Of a stretch of 64,000 nt of DNA, positions 33,616 through 44,214 are shown in pieces; positions within the stretch are counted from its first letter, which is position 1; each line of letters begins with the position of its first letter. A model generated the notes under the pieces. It was given only the letters and a program-made list of their open reading frames with translations, was not told where the DNA came from and ran no database searches. The translations under genes were made by a program, and so were the position numbers. The stretch comes from Microcyclospora pomicola (Eukaryota; Ascomycota; Dothideomycetes; Capnodiales), in NCBI GenBank assembly GCA_002786065.1, contig NHNY01000006.1, forward strand, positions 310,001-374,000, given 5' to 3'.

Positions 33616-34223
33616 ATGCCATACAACAACACACCAATAGCACCGACCCAAGAGATCACCGGCCAGGTCTCCCTTCCTCGTACGTATCTCCCCCTTCTCC
33701 ACCACACAAACCCAGTATTCCTAACATCCCCCCAGTCGCGCGCGTCAAGAAGATCATCAGCACCGACACCGACATCGCACAATGCAGCACCAACGCAGCC
33801 TTCCTCATCACCGTGGCCGCCGAGATGTTCCTTCAGCACCTGGTCGAGCAATCCTACAACATCGTCAAGTCGGAGCGGACGTCGAAGCCGCGGCGCAACA
33901 TCCAATACCGCGACGTCGCGAACGCGGTCGCGCGCGTGGAGAACTTAGAGTTCCTGACGGATGTGGTGCCGAAGACGATGACGTTCAAGCAGTATAAGGC
34001 GAAGGTGGCGAAGGAGAAAGCGACGGCGGGTGGGGAGAATGGTGGGGTGCAGTCGAAGAACTCGATACAGGAGTATATGGGCGGTGGAGAGGATGCAGGC
34101 TCGGCACAGGTGACGAATAGTGGTGGGAGTCTTGTGACGGCGATGGAGATCGACGAGGAGGATGGACATGATCCGGACGAGGACGAGGGGGTGGCAGGGC
34201 GGAGTCGAATGGACGAAGAGTGA
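33616..34223 (+). CDS. CHRAC1: Histone-fold subunit, CHRAC1/Dpb3(Dls1)-like
   Basis: Small histone-fold protein of the NF-YC type that pairs with a Dpb4/POLE3-like partner in DNA polymerase epsilon and/or ISWI chromatin remodelling complexes. Exons 33616-33679 and 33736-34223 give 183 aa. Intron: GTACGT donor, CTAAC branch site close to a CCCAG acceptor; the join gives VSLPLARVKKIIS. The fold (residues ~17-105) contains VKKIISTDTDIAQCSTNA and AAEMFLQHLVEQSYNIV. The segment FLTDVVPKTMTFKQYKAKV matches CHRAC1 better than POLE4. The acidic tail (EIDEEDGHDPDEDEG) is usual for the family. Whether it serves Pol epsilon, the remodeller or both cannot be told from sequence. Confidence 0.9.
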
Positions 34224-34405
34224 ACATGCTGATGAAATGCGTCACGAAGTTACGAGCTTTTATGTCTGGACAGGACTCGCTACATGGTAATGCTAGACTG
34301 GTAGCGTCAACATTACATTCAGTATCCGTGCAAAAGTCTGCTCGATGACGAGACCTGGTCTGTTCAAGTTGTTGTATATATCGAAACTGAAAGCGCAACC
34401 TGTCC

Positions 34406-36544
34406 TCACTTTCGACCTCCTTTAGCTTTCAACCTCGCCACCAGATCCTTGACATTGTTTTCACCGTTCTCAGCACGACTCGCCTTCGACTTCTTTGACC
34501 CGCTACCCTCCTCAGCATCATCAAATGTAGTATGCTTTCGCTTCTTCCGTCCTTCCTCTAACAGAGCCTTCATCCCCTCTGTGCCTTTGAACTTGGGATT
34601 CGTTGGGTCGATGGCATACTCATGACTGTCGAACAGTGCTTGGAATCGCGGATCTTCTGTCTCGACCTTGAAAGACTGCTCGTCCGGGGCATCGTTCTCC
34701 GCGTCGACGTTTCTGTTTGCCTTCTTCCCCTTCTTGCCCTTCTTCCGAGCCTGCTTCTCCGCCTTCTCGATTTCGCGCATGTCGAAATGTCGTACCTCGT
34801 CTTCCTTGTCACCGGCCATGAGCAGCTCCAGCTCAGCACGACGTTCGGCTGCCTCTGCGTCGCGAGCAGTACGAGCGTCGTGTTTCTGCTGTCTGGCGGC
34901 TTGCTTGGCTTTCTTCTCTGCCGCCGCTGCTGCCGCAGGGTCGTTGAAGAAGGCGTCGTTGAATGGATCATCCTCCTCATCGTCTTCGGGCTTCTTTGCG
35001 CCTTTAGTCGGGACCTCCTCTGCATTTGCAATAGTTGTTTTGACACCACTTCTTTCGCTATTGCGTTTCTCTTTCCGATTTTGCATCCGCTCTTTCTCCT
35101 TGCGCAGATATTTTTGCTTCGTCGTCTCTTCTCCACCAGGCGCGTTCTCGAATACCTCTTTACCTTCTTTCCCGCCAAGGCCGGAAGTGAAAGTGATTTG
35201 CATGTCGCCCACGGGCTCATCCTTCTTCTTGGTTGATGATGATGCTTTCTTCGGCACGTCACCCAGTCCAAGCGCGCTGCGCATCTTCTGTCGTTGAGCT
35301 TCCTTTTTGTTCGCTTTTCGCTCGGCGGGCGTTGTGACTGACTTGCGAGAAGTCACACTATCTGCGTCGGATGAATCGCTACCAATGTACGCTTGGAGAT
35401 CGTTCTCGTCGATCTCTGCTCGTGAGAAGGCACGTTTCTGCACTTCTTTACGGGTGACATCATCGTCATCCCAGGTCAAACGCACCTTCGAGTGTGTGAG
35501 AGCCTCTGTACGAAACTCGTTGGGTTTGTAGTTCTCGGGCAGACTCGAGCATTCATCACGGGGCCTATCATCGTCGAAAGATGTCTCATCGGGGATGAAG
35601 CGGAGGTCAAAGAAGTTGGCTGTGTTGATGTACTCGCGTCCGTCCATAGCATCGTAGAGTGTCTTTGCGGTGGGCTCGCTGTCGCACTCGATGACAGCAT
35701 AGTAGTAGCGAAGCCGGTCCAGCTGATATGCGCGAAGCTTTGCTGTATCGAACTCCTCGCCCTCACCGCCATCCGCTTGTGCCGTCAAGAGCTGGTTCTT
35801 GATTTTTTCGTCCTCTTCCTCACTATCTTCGTCCTCATCTTCATCGTCGTCAGCAGCTCTGCCGCGACTGCTACTAGCAAAGATCTCCCTCGGCGGCCCC
35901 TCCAATTCCTCACGCTGCAGCCTCTCACGTCCAAATTCGCTAGGATAGATCGTGACATTTGTGATCTTGCCACCCTTAGGCGCGAAGCTACCTGCGACAG
36001 CCATGATATCTGTCGCTCGTATGTTGTCCCAGTCCAAGTTCACAGCGGCTATCCTTCGGGTAACATCGCCCATGGGTATGCTTTCCGTCTGTTCCTGGCC
36101 GGCCGTCTCCTCGGCCAAATCGACTTCTGCCTCGCTGTCTTCCTCTTCTGACGTGGCATCCTCTTCTTCGGATGAAGACTCGGAGAATCCGCCGTCTCGC
36201 GCAGGATCCCTCTTGGTCGAAAACTTAGCCGCTTTGCTTAGATCTTCATCCTCACTTCCGTCTTCGTCTTCCTCACTCTCGTCATCACGACCCAAAAGTT
36301 GTGTCGAGCTCTTCTTTGCCACTCGCTTCTCTTCGTCGTCAAGTCTGTAGAGCTTCTCAAGCTCTTTCTTGCCGACCTCTGGCTTGATCTTGCGACCATA
36401 GCGATCGACGCTAGCCTTCTTGCGAAAATCCTGGTCTTTGAAGAGCCGTCCGAATCGTGGGTCAACTGCTGTGCGGGCCTCCTTACGATTCGGTAGACGA
36501 TATCGCGGGTCCTTGGACAACGCAGCGAAACGTGAGTCGGCCAT
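34406..36544 (-). CDS. ESF1: Pre-rRNA-processing protein ESF1
   Basis: Nucleolar factor required for 18S rRNA maturation in the small-subunit processome. Intronless, 712 aa. The N-terminus MADSRFAALSKDPRYRLP and DRYGRKIK are typical. Then come acidic Ser/Glu/Asp stretches (about residues 85-145), the central ESF1 RRM-like part (RRIAAVNLDWDNIRATDI, VTIYPSEFGRERL, LRYYYAVIECDS), a Lys-rich coil and a C-terminal NUC153 motif (DPRFQALFDSHEYAIDPTNP). The start at 36544 matches the family exactly. Confidence 0.96.
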   Translation of the reverse strand: MADSRFAALSKDPRYRLPNRKEARTAVDPRFGRLFKDQDFRKKASVDRYGRKIKPEVGKKELEKLYRLDDEEKRVAKKSSTQLLGRDDESEEDEDGSEDEDLSKAAKFSTKRDPARDGGFSESSSEEEDATSEEEDSEAEVDLAEETAGQEQTESIPMGDVTRRIAAVNLDWDNIRATDIMAVAGSFAPKGGKITNVTIYPSEFGRERLQREELEGPPREIFASSSRGRAADDDEDEDEDSEEEDEKIKNQLLTAQADGGEGEEFDTAKLRAYQLDRLRYYYAVIECDSEPTAKTLYDAMDGREYINTANFFDLRFIPDETSFDDDRPRDECSSLPENYKPNEFRTEALTHSKVRLTWDDDDVTRKEVQKRAFSRAEIDENDLQAYIGSDSSDADSVTSRKSVTTPAERKANKKEAQRQKMRSALGLGDVPKKASSSTKKKDEPVGDMQITFTSGLGGKEGKEVFENAPGGEETTKQKYLRKEKERMQNRKEKRNSERSGVKTTIANAEEVPTKGAKKPEDDEEDDPFNDAFFNDPAAAAAAEKKAKQAARQQKHDARTARDAEAAERRAELELLMAGDKEDEVRHFDMREIEKAEKQARKKGKKGKKANRNVDAENDAPDEQSFKVETEDPRFQALFDSHEYAIDPTNPKFKGTEGMKALLEEGRKKRKHTTFDDAEEGSGSKKSKASRAENGENNVKDLVARLKAKGGRK

Positions 36545-36869
36545 GGTAGAATCTTAATTCGGCTGAAGAGCGCTTGCGTACTTTCAATGGTGTGCTGAGG
36601 TAAAGGTACGCTTGAACTTTTTTGCTGTGACGAAATAAAATGCGGGATTTGTTCCGCCTTTCACATGCTTCGAAGCCACAGAGAAGAGGGCATACGTCTG
36701 AGTGTAATAAAACTTACCTATGTAGTTATACCTTCGTCTTCAACAATTTACCTGCAAAGTGGCCTGACTGGATCAAAGGTCAATATCACTTCGACATGGT
36801 CTGGAGTGACGAAACCAGGACACCGTTGGGACGACTTTGATGTTCAGAGCTTGACACTTCTTCCCAAAC
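36545..36869. promoter_or_regulatory. Bidirectional promoter ESF1/POP5
   Basis: 325 bp shared by two RNA-biogenesis genes. No obvious TATA. The POP5 leader ends CCCAAAC before ATG. Confidence 0.5.
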
Positions 36870-37512
36870 ATGGTCCGCATCAAGCACCGCTACCTGCTGG
36901 TCAATATCCTGTACCCGGAGCAGAAAGCTTCGCTCCCTAATGCACAAAAAACAACCCAGGACGATGTACCATACAGCATTCAGTTCCGACGACCTAGTCC
37001 GGATCAAGTCAGCGTGAAGTTGCTCAATCGACTCATCCGTGACGGAGTGGCGGAGCTCTTTGGCGACTATGGCTCCGGCAAAATCGCGAGTAGTCTCAAT
37101 AGTATGCAAGGAACCAGTCTCTGATCTCAAGTGAATACACCTGCTAACATCCGCGACTCCAGTCAAGTACTTCTCCCCAGCGACAAGCACGATGATCATT
37201 CGTGTTTCACGCGATCATTGTCGTCTCGTCTGGACAGCTCTGACCTATGTGACGCGTCTGCCGCAGCCGGTGAACCAAGCGTGTGTCATGCAAGTTGTGA
37301 GGATATCTGGCACGATTCGAAAAGCTGAAGAGGAAGCGATCCGACGCGCTAGATTGAGCATTCGTCGCGCGCAGAAGGACTCTGGCCGCTTCGATACAGG
37401 TGTAATGAGAACAGACGCTAATGGTACGCACTCCGCTGAAATGGAGGTTGCCAACGACCCATTCGGAATGGCTACTGGGATTGAGGATGTGGATGATGAG
37501 AGTAATGATTGA
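36870..37512 (+). CDS. POP5: RNase P/MRP subunit POP5
   Basis: Protein subunit of RNase P (tRNA 5' processing) and RNase MRP (rRNA ITS1 cleavage). Exons 36870-37101 and 37163-37512 give 193 aa. Intron: GTATGC donor, GCTAAC branch site, CTCCAG acceptor; the join reads SLNIKYFSPATSTMIIRVSR, which is the conserved core. Start MVRIKHRYLLV and the later RLVWTALTYVT, KAEEEAIRRAR match the family. The last ~45 residues, after the Rpp14/Pop5 domain, are low-complexity and acidic. Confidence 0.95.
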
Positions 37513-38703
37513 AGGCGAATGGCATTTCGAGAAAAACAACTTATTCCCGTGATGATTGAAAGCCGTGATTGAGCCACAACGTGCAGAGCGGCAAGGAAAG
37601 CAAGACACTGATCACACTGATCGACGACTGGCTTCTCGTGCGCGACCGACACGCCATACCAATGCCTCGTACTGTGGCATGATGAGAACACATCATCTCG
37701 ATCAGAGATCATCGCACCGCCAGCACAAGGATGTTGTGCTGATCAACGAGGTCGCAAAAAGGAGCTCTGCGTCCAGCGAGCGATCCTGGGCGAGCAGAAC
37801 GACTTGTTGTCCCGACGATCTGTGGTGGAGATCACGGAGAGTAGCAGACAACGACGACAGCATCGCCGTGGCGATTACGAGGACCGACACTGTTTGTGCG
37901 GTGTAGGGTATAGGTGGGTTTGTATAGAAGCTATGAGTAGGTAACATTCGCAAAGCATAAATGTATTAACGACAGCGTGAAGTTTGTACAGCAAACCTGT
38001 AACAATCTCATGTTTTCCGCTTCAATAAACACATCAACGGAGCTATACGTACCCTGTAGATGCACATGTAATAACACCAACAGCATACCGCTCCTTGTAT
38101 GTAAGTGAGTAAACAAGATATCCTGAGCTGGGTACGAGCAAAAGAAATGCCAAAAAAGCGTCACCACCTCCAGAATCCTCACCAACCCTTCCCACCAGCT
38201 ACGCGGGTGATCCAATACCGCCACTCGATGGCGCAGAGCTCTCTGCCCGATTGCTCTGCTGAAGAATGTCTCTGCAAAGCTCAGGGCCGCGCGCAGCGGA
38301 TCGTGCGTTACCGACACGAGTGGGCGACCATCACCGAGTTCGAACTGGGCACGCGCGGCTGGAATGGGGAGAGGGAAGGACGGCGGAGGGAAGAGGGGTT
38401 TCGCCCGTTGAGCCATTACAGCTGGTTAAGCAGAATTTTTTAGAAAATATAATGTATGGCGCGAGGGAGCCGAGGTTTTGCCGATGGAGAGCGGAGTGAT
38501 AGGTTGCCTCTTCGAACATTGCATTACACTGATTGAGAAAGTGAGATATAGACACGTTCAATGCATTTCATAACGTTCAAGATGACCTATGTACTCTCAT
38601 CCAAGACAATTGAACGAGTCTCCCCCAAGTAAACCCGTCATCTCCTCAAGTTTCATCAGCGCAGCTCATTGCATCATACAACGCCTGCAGCAATCATCAT
38701 TCA
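37513..38703. other. Convergent gap POP5-Cdc11/Nud1
   Basis: 1.2 kb between two 3' ends. A region at about 38105-38440 is open on both strands (112 codons plus, 161 codons minus); neither looks like a known protein. Nothing else is seen. Confidence 0.45.
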
Positions 38704-41700
38704 TCAAACATTCGCTTCTACTTCAACAGCCTCCCTGACCTCCCCCTTGGTGGACCGCTTCACAATCTTCAGCTCCACCAAACGATGAAAGGTCTTGTCC
38801 TTGACCGCGGCGGACTTTCTGTCAAAGACCAAGCCATCCACGTCCGCAAGACGCGGACAGCTGTTGGCGAGCATGAGCTCGTAAACTCTTCGGCGCAACT
38901 TCGTGCCCTCGTCCATGCGCGCGCAATGGTGCGTGTCCTGCTCGGTCGTGGCACGAGGTAGAGTGTAACGGGCCGCCTCCATGGCTGCGGCAAGCTTGTC
39001 CTCGTCTGTACTGTTCTCCGAGCTACTTTTCTGCACCAAACTGGTCTGGGTGGTGAGGGATGGAGCATAGAAGCCTTGCGTTACAGGATTGTCCCGTAGA
39101 TCGATAGATTCGAGAGTCGTCAGCATTGCTAGAGTTGAGACTGTGGTACGCAATCGATGAAGACGATTACCGCAGACACTCAAATGCTTCAATCCACGGA
39201 TGTTCAGCAGCGGTCGGATATCTTTAAGGCCGTTGAAGTTCAGAGTAAGCGTCCGCAGATTTGAAAACTTTAATCCAAAGTCATCGGGTATCTCACGCAA
39301 GCCCACAGATGCCAGATCAAGGTGCCGAAGGTTGGGGAAGCATTGTTCTGCATGCAGCGTCGGTATCATGTTACCAGAGAGTTCGATAGTGTGGGCTTCC
39401 AGTTGCTGATCTAGTATCGAGATGCAGCTGCCTTCTGGCAATACCTGTCGGCACATCGATAGAGTCTCGAGTTGCTGCAGATCGGACAATCCTTCAATGT
39501 TTGCCAAACTATTGTCGTCCGCCACAAGGCAGCGTAAGCGTGGTATTCTCGAGACATCCAGGGTAGTCATGGCACAGCCTTGGATTGACAGCTGCTCCAA
39601 ATGCGAAAGAGTATCTTGAAGACGAAGACCGTCTCGGAAGACATTACGATCGAGCTTCAGTGACCTCAGTGAAGACAAGGTGTCGAGGTGTGTTGCGGCC
39701 ACAATCTGATTCTCACTCAGGTCGAGATCCGTGAGCCTGTTCAAGTGAGCACCCTCAAAGCTGACGTGCTGGAGCTTGTTGCGTCGCATTCTGATCTTGA
39801 GCAGACCATCAAGTTCCAGCAGTCCGTCAAGGCTTGTGATGGCATTATCATCAGCCACGAGCTCTCGCAGATGCACAAGCTGAGACAAGCCCATCACGCT
39901 GTCGAGAGCATTGCCGGAGATGTTGAGATATTGCAAATTGTAAAGATGACTCCACCTTGTCAAACTGCTGAGATGGTTGTTCACCGCTGCCAGCGAACGT
40001 ACAGTCGAAGGTGCACCATCCAGATGGGTCAATGCATTCTTCGAGACATCGAGTTCTTGCAACCGTTCGCAGAATTGTTCGAGACCATGCAATGAGCTGA
40101 GTGATCTTTGCGTCAGGTTGAGTTTCTTCACGTCTTCCCAGTACAGTTCACGTTCTTCCACATCCGTCAAAGTCTTCACAAGATCTTTGGTGGCAAGTGT
40201 GAAGCGATCGTTTCCTTCCATGACAGCGTGCTTCGCCAGCCTTTGAGCAAGCATACGCTCTGATGGTCCTTGAGCATCATTCTCGTGGATGGTGAACTCT
40301 GGTAAGTCACTCAGCATGAAAGTCGAGTCACCTCTGCATGGCGAAGACTGAAGGGTGTATAGTGGAAACTGAGAGTGCCGAGATGCTACGGGTCGCGAGA
40401 CGCTCAGAGAAACACTCAACACGCGTTGTCCAGGCAGAGCAGCGGTCATCGATATCTCGCTTTCCTCTCTAGGATCTGTCGCAAGATAATTCTGAAGAGC
40501 CTGTTTCCGCAACGAGGGCGGCCGTGCCAGCGTGGGGCGAGATAGTGACTGTTGGGCTACAGGGCGGACAGGCCGATCCAGTGTCTTTCTGGATACGATT
40601 TCTTCAATGGTGTTATTCGCGTCACTCGTGTCGTCCAACTCGTGAGATGGAATCTGGACAGTCGGCCGACCAACTGCGTCAAAAGCTGACTCGTCCAATA
40701 GCTCCACAGTGCTGTCTTCAATCAACGCGGTGGGATTGCCCCTTAACGATAATGCGGCTTGAGCAGCTGCATATGCCAATGGATATTCCTGCGGTCGGCT
40801 TCTTTTCGCAAGGTTGATGAGCTCTTCGTCACTCCAGGATGTGGCTCTGGTCTCAACATTCTCAAAGTGGCTGGATAGCGTGGCTGCGTAGCGTGATGGA
40901 ACAGAGCTCAATTGACGTTGAAGGACTGTATTGTTATCACGAGTCACTGGTCGAGATTTCACCGTCTCCTCCGAACTGCTACGGCTTTCCACTGTCGCTT
41001 GTTGCACGGGATTTTGTGCAGGTTGTTGATCGTGGGCGGAGATCGGACGAGCGCCGCTTTGCGCCTCTGCGGCGGACTTGGTGCTGGCACTAACACGCCT
41101 AGACTCGAGCTGCTCGTCTACTGGCAGATCTGATATCTCTCGGAATGGATCGTCGTCGCTACTGACGTGACTTGGAAGCTCCAGCAAATTTGACACACGT
41201 GGTCTTCTGTTTTCGGAACTTCTCACACGTACCCAGCACTTCTTTTCCTTATCAAATGTCATGGTGCCCACTTGCTCCCCGATCAAGTGGGTTACTGCAT
41301 CGGGTGCAAGTGTTCCCACGTTTTCGGAATGCTTTGTCGAGCTTGTGCCTATTGTTTGGCCCGTGGATGTGGTTTCTGTGTGCAACGTGCTCCCGTTCGA
41401 GCGTTGGGAGTACGGTCTGGAGTCGTCTTCATCAGGTAGATCTGCGTTTGAAGAGATAGGGCCAGATATGCGAATATTAGCATGCTCATCGATCGCAACG
41501 ACATTCTCGTTCACGCTTTCCTCCTCAAAGTCAAGCGATACTACGGAGTCGGCGATGAAGTCCGTATCATCTTTCTCTTGAAACTTGCGCAGATGACTGA
41601 CTATCCGAGCGTCGGTTTGAGGACGGACATTGGTTCTCCAACCACTTGGCCCTCCTTCGCGCGATGGAGGTCGAGATACACGGAGAGACGCCCCAGAGTT

Positions 41701-44214
41701 CTCTGCCTGGTTACTGTGGCTGAAGCCTTCTGCATCCGATTCCTCGACGCTGCCCAAACCACTTTGGGGACGGCGGGCTTTTGCACGAATCAAATTCATG
41801 ACCATCATTGCTTCATTCAAAAAGTCTTGTGTAGTGACCGAGCGTTTACGCACGCCATCATCGGCGTGTTCGGCCGACGGCCTCGACACCTTCAAGGTGA
41901 AGGCGGCGACCTCTGTGGCGACTGCTTCGGCTTGCTCTTGCAATGTAGGTTGGGCGTCTGAGACACAAGAGGATTCAATCTGTTCGATCACGGCCTCCAG
42001 CGTATGGCGATCTTGTGCAGCAGCATACTCCTCAGCTGCTTCACGGACTTCAGCCTCGACTTCTTGCCTACGATCCTGGCTTGGGGTCGGGTTGCGCGGC
42101 CGAAGCAATTTTCTTTTGGCAAGGGTTGCTGCGTCAGCAATGTTATGCTGTTCACCCTGCTTAGCATCTTTACGTTTCCTGCTACTTGTTCTAGCTCTAG
42201 CATTGTCCAGGCTATGCTCGGAGGGGCTGCTCCCGGGAGCGGGAGTTACATCAAGTTCAGATGCGTGCAAAGTCCGACGCCGTTTGGGAGTGGGATGCTT
42301 GAACGGCGAGGTAGGGGGTCTCTTGCTTGTCTCACGAGACCCAATACATTCCACATGTTCCTCATCGTGCGAGGACTGATTCTCGGGCTCTGGTGTTGAT
42401 CGACGCCGTTCACTTGAGTTCTTTCTGGACATGCCTCTATCCTGATTACTCGAGTCATGATTGAACTTGAAGCCAGCGGACGTCCTCGCACCAGGCACAG
42501 GGATGTCCGATCCAGGGGAACCAGCACTGCCATACTCCGAATCAGAGGCGCCAGTGATGGTAATTTCGGCCTGAAACGAATGATTGTCGAGTTCACCACT
42601 GCCGAAAGAACTGTCCACGGCATTTCCACATGCACCTACAGACTTCTTTTCGACATGGCTCCTTTCGTCCGATGGCTTGCGAATTTGATTGGCCAATGAG
42701 GTTTCCTCTGGATTCAGCTGGCTGAGGCGCCGTAGAAGGCGGTTGCTGGTAAATGTATCGTGGGCGCCGAACAATTTCAGAGGACTACCAGACGATCGTA
42801 CCTTAGGCTGGTCTGGCGTGCAAGGCCGTAGAGGTGTGATTGGAGTCTCGGCTGTTATGCTCTTCGATGGTGGCAGTTCTCCTCTCGGGCGCATGATTGC
42901 TGAGACTTCGCTTGCCGGCTGCTCTGGAAGATCCGTGAATTCTTCGCCTCGAGACATTGATGGACTAAGGGGCCGATCTTTGAAGGAGCCGTACGCAGAG
43001 TAGCCCCCTCGCTTCACCTCAATGAAGTCACCCAGGCTGGCGGCTGGAGGGGTACCGGTAGGTAGATTTTCTGACAAGGAAAGGTCAGGGTTTGCTGGCG
43101 GAGCCTCACTCTGTGGGCCATCCGTGAAGATGGAGGCCTCTGGTACATGTCCATCTGATTGCGGAAGAGTCTGATCCTGTAGCACGGAATTGTCGTGATT
43201 TGCTTGACGGGGATCTTCCCTGGTGCTTTGATACTGTTTGACTGCGCGAGAATCCAGCGCGGCATAATCCACCTGCCCCGTCATAGTAGTATGCTTTGCG
43301 AGGAAAACAGGACTGAAATCGATGTTGTCCTGCTCGAGTTCAGTCGGATTGTTAGCCCGACGAACGTGTTGCATTTCCTCGATCTCGTGATCCTGCTGTT
43401 TTCGAGGTGAACGTTGGGACCTCCGACTGTCCTGCTTCCCCGGTTGTGCGGACTTATGCGCTTCCTCGAACGATCCATCGCGAACCGAAGCCTGCTCAGG
43501 ACTACTTTGCCTTGAAGATCTAGAGCTGGAGAAGCTAGCATCTCCATTGAGATCAATAACGTCTTCCTCCAAAGCGTCTGAAATTGCGTGATTCGTGTCT
43601 TCTTGCTGAACCTGCCCTTCGAACACACTGCTTGGGAACACTGGAGGGCTTGACGGCATGGTAGTGCTGGTTTTGCTCAGCCAGCCTGGGCGCGTCTTGC
43701 TTTTAGGGGCGCCATCCCCGGGTCCACTAGAAGGAGCGAAAATGTTGTCAAGCCCGGATGGTCCGAACAGATCTGTCTGATCGCCATATCCGACACGTCC
43801 TTGAACCAGTCTCTTCTTCCACTCCAACGTTTCCTGATGCTTCCCCGATGAATCGCCCTTTGCTTTTGGCTGAATCTGGACCGTACCACAAAGCACTGCA
43901 GTCCCGTTCGATGCTTGAGAGATAGAGCGCGAGCTAGGCTCTTTTGTTAGGCCTGCCCCCCGATTGACACTGTTAGTGCTGCTTCGGCTGAGCGTCGCCA
44001 GCGGGCTCCTCTTGCTGCGTATTGATGATTGGGAGGGCGGCGTGAGACCATTGGGATTCCGCCGGGGGATCCTGCTGCTACGCGTATGGGTGCTTTGGAT
44101 CGAGTCGGCATCATGGCTGGCAGATGAAACATCGTTGATGTGCAATTGTGTACCCTTGGGGAGCTTCCAAGAGTCATCAAGGCCCTGTAGCCATGGGGCT
44201 ATCTTTTGTGCCAT
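38704..44214 (-). CDS. cdc11: Septation-initiation scaffold, Cdc11/Nud1 family (leucine-rich repeat)
   Basis: Spindle-pole-body protein that anchors the septation initiation network / mitotic exit network kinases. Intronless, 1836 aa. The N-terminal MAQKIAPWLQGLDDSWKLP motif is the conserved Cdc11/Nud1 start. About 1300 residues of Ser-rich, probably phosphorylated disordered sequence follow. From about residue 1360 to 1720 there are leucine-rich repeats of the SDS22 type (e.g. LQELDVSKNALTHLDG, LQYLNISGNALDSV, LTDLDLSENQIVAATH, LRSLKLDRNVF). The C-terminal ~100 residues form the LRR cap and a polar tail. The upstream codon (TTG) is not a start; ATG 44214 is. The long N-terminus probably carries Plk1/Cdc7-type kinase targets (inference). 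Confidence 0.92.
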   Translation of the reverse strand: MAQKIAPWLQGLDDSWKLPKGTQLHINDVSSASHDADSIQSTHTRSSRIPRRNPNGLTPPSQSSIRSKRSPLATLSRSSTNSVNRGAGLTKEPSSRSISQASNGTAVLCGTVQIQPKAKGDSSGKHQETLEWKKRLVQGRVGYGDQTDLFGPSGLDNIFAPSSGPGDGAPKSKTRPGWLSKTSTTMPSSPPVFPSSVFEGQVQQEDTNHAISDALEEDVIDLNGDASFSSSRSSRQSSPEQASVRDGSFEEAHKSAQPGKQDSRRSQRSPRKQQDHEIEEMQHVRRANNPTELEQDNIDFSPVFLAKHTTMTGQVDYAALDSRAVKQYQSTREDPRQANHDNSVLQDQTLPQSDGHVPEASIFTDGPQSEAPPANPDLSLSENLPTGTPPAASLGDFIEVKRGGYSAYGSFKDRPLSPSMSRGEEFTDLPEQPASEVSAIMRPRGELPPSKSITAETPITPLRPCTPDQPKVRSSGSPLKLFGAHDTFTSNRLLRRLSQLNPEETSLANQIRKPSDERSHVEKKSVGACGNAVDSSFGSGELDNHSFQAEITITGASDSEYGSAGSPGSDIPVPGARTSAGFKFNHDSSNQDRGMSRKNSSERRRSTPEPENQSSHDEEHVECIGSRETSKRPPTSPFKHPTPKRRRTLHASELDVTPAPGSSPSEHSLDNARARTSSRKRKDAKQGEQHNIADAATLAKRKLLRPRNPTPSQDRRQEVEAEVREAAEEYAAAQDRHTLEAVIEQIESSCVSDAQPTLQEQAEAVATEVAAFTLKVSRPSAEHADDGVRKRSVTTQDFLNEAMMVMNLIRAKARRPQSGLGSVEESDAEGFSHSNQAENSGASLRVSRPPSREGGPSGWRTNVRPQTDARIVSHLRKFQEKDDTDFIADSVVSLDFEEESVNENVVAIDEHANIRISGPISSNADLPDEDDSRPYSQRSNGSTLHTETTSTGQTIGTSSTKHSENVGTLAPDAVTHLIGEQVGTMTFDKEKKCWVRVRSSENRRPRVSNLLELPSHVSSDDDPFREISDLPVDEQLESRRVSASTKSAAEAQSGARPISAHDQQPAQNPVQQATVESRSSSEETVKSRPVTRDNNTVLQRQLSSVPSRYAATLSSHFENVETRATSWSDEELINLAKRSRPQEYPLAYAAAQAALSLRGNPTALIEDSTVELLDESAFDAVGRPTVQIPSHELDDTSDANNTIEEIVSRKTLDRPVRPVAQQSLSRPTLARPPSLRKQALQNYLATDPREESEISMTAALPGQRVLSVSLSVSRPVASRHSQFPLYTLQSSPCRGDSTFMLSDLPEFTIHENDAQGPSERMLAQRLAKHAVMEGNDRFTLATKDLVKTLTDVEERELYWEDVKKLNLTQRSLSSLHGLEQFCERLQELDVSKNALTHLDGAPSTVRSLAAVNNHLSSLTRWSHLYNLQYLNISGNALDSVMGLSQLVHLRELVADDNAITSLDGLLELDGLLKIRMRRNKLQHVSFEGAHLNRLTDLDLSENQIVAATHLDTLSSLRSLKLDRNVFRDGLRLQDTLSHLEQLSIQGCAMTTLDVSRIPRLRCLVADDNSLANIEGLSDLQQLETLSMCRQVLPEGSCISILDQQLEAHTIELSGNMIPTLHAEQCFPNLRHLDLASVGLREIPDDFGLKFSNLRTLTLNFNGLKDIRPLLNIRGLKHLSVCGNRLHRLRTTVSTLAMLTTLESIDLRDNPVTQGFYAPSLTTQTSLVQKSSSENSTDEDKLAAAMEAARYTLPRATTEQDTHHCARMDEGTKLRRRVYELMLANSCPRLADVDGLVFDRKSAAVKDKTFHRLVELKIVKRSTKGEVREAVEVEANV

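Noticed and set aside
37931-38443. Overlapping frames on both strands in the POP5-Cdc11 gap
   Set aside because: Both are open but neither has a recognised motif; mirror hydrophobic/charged composition suggests chance.
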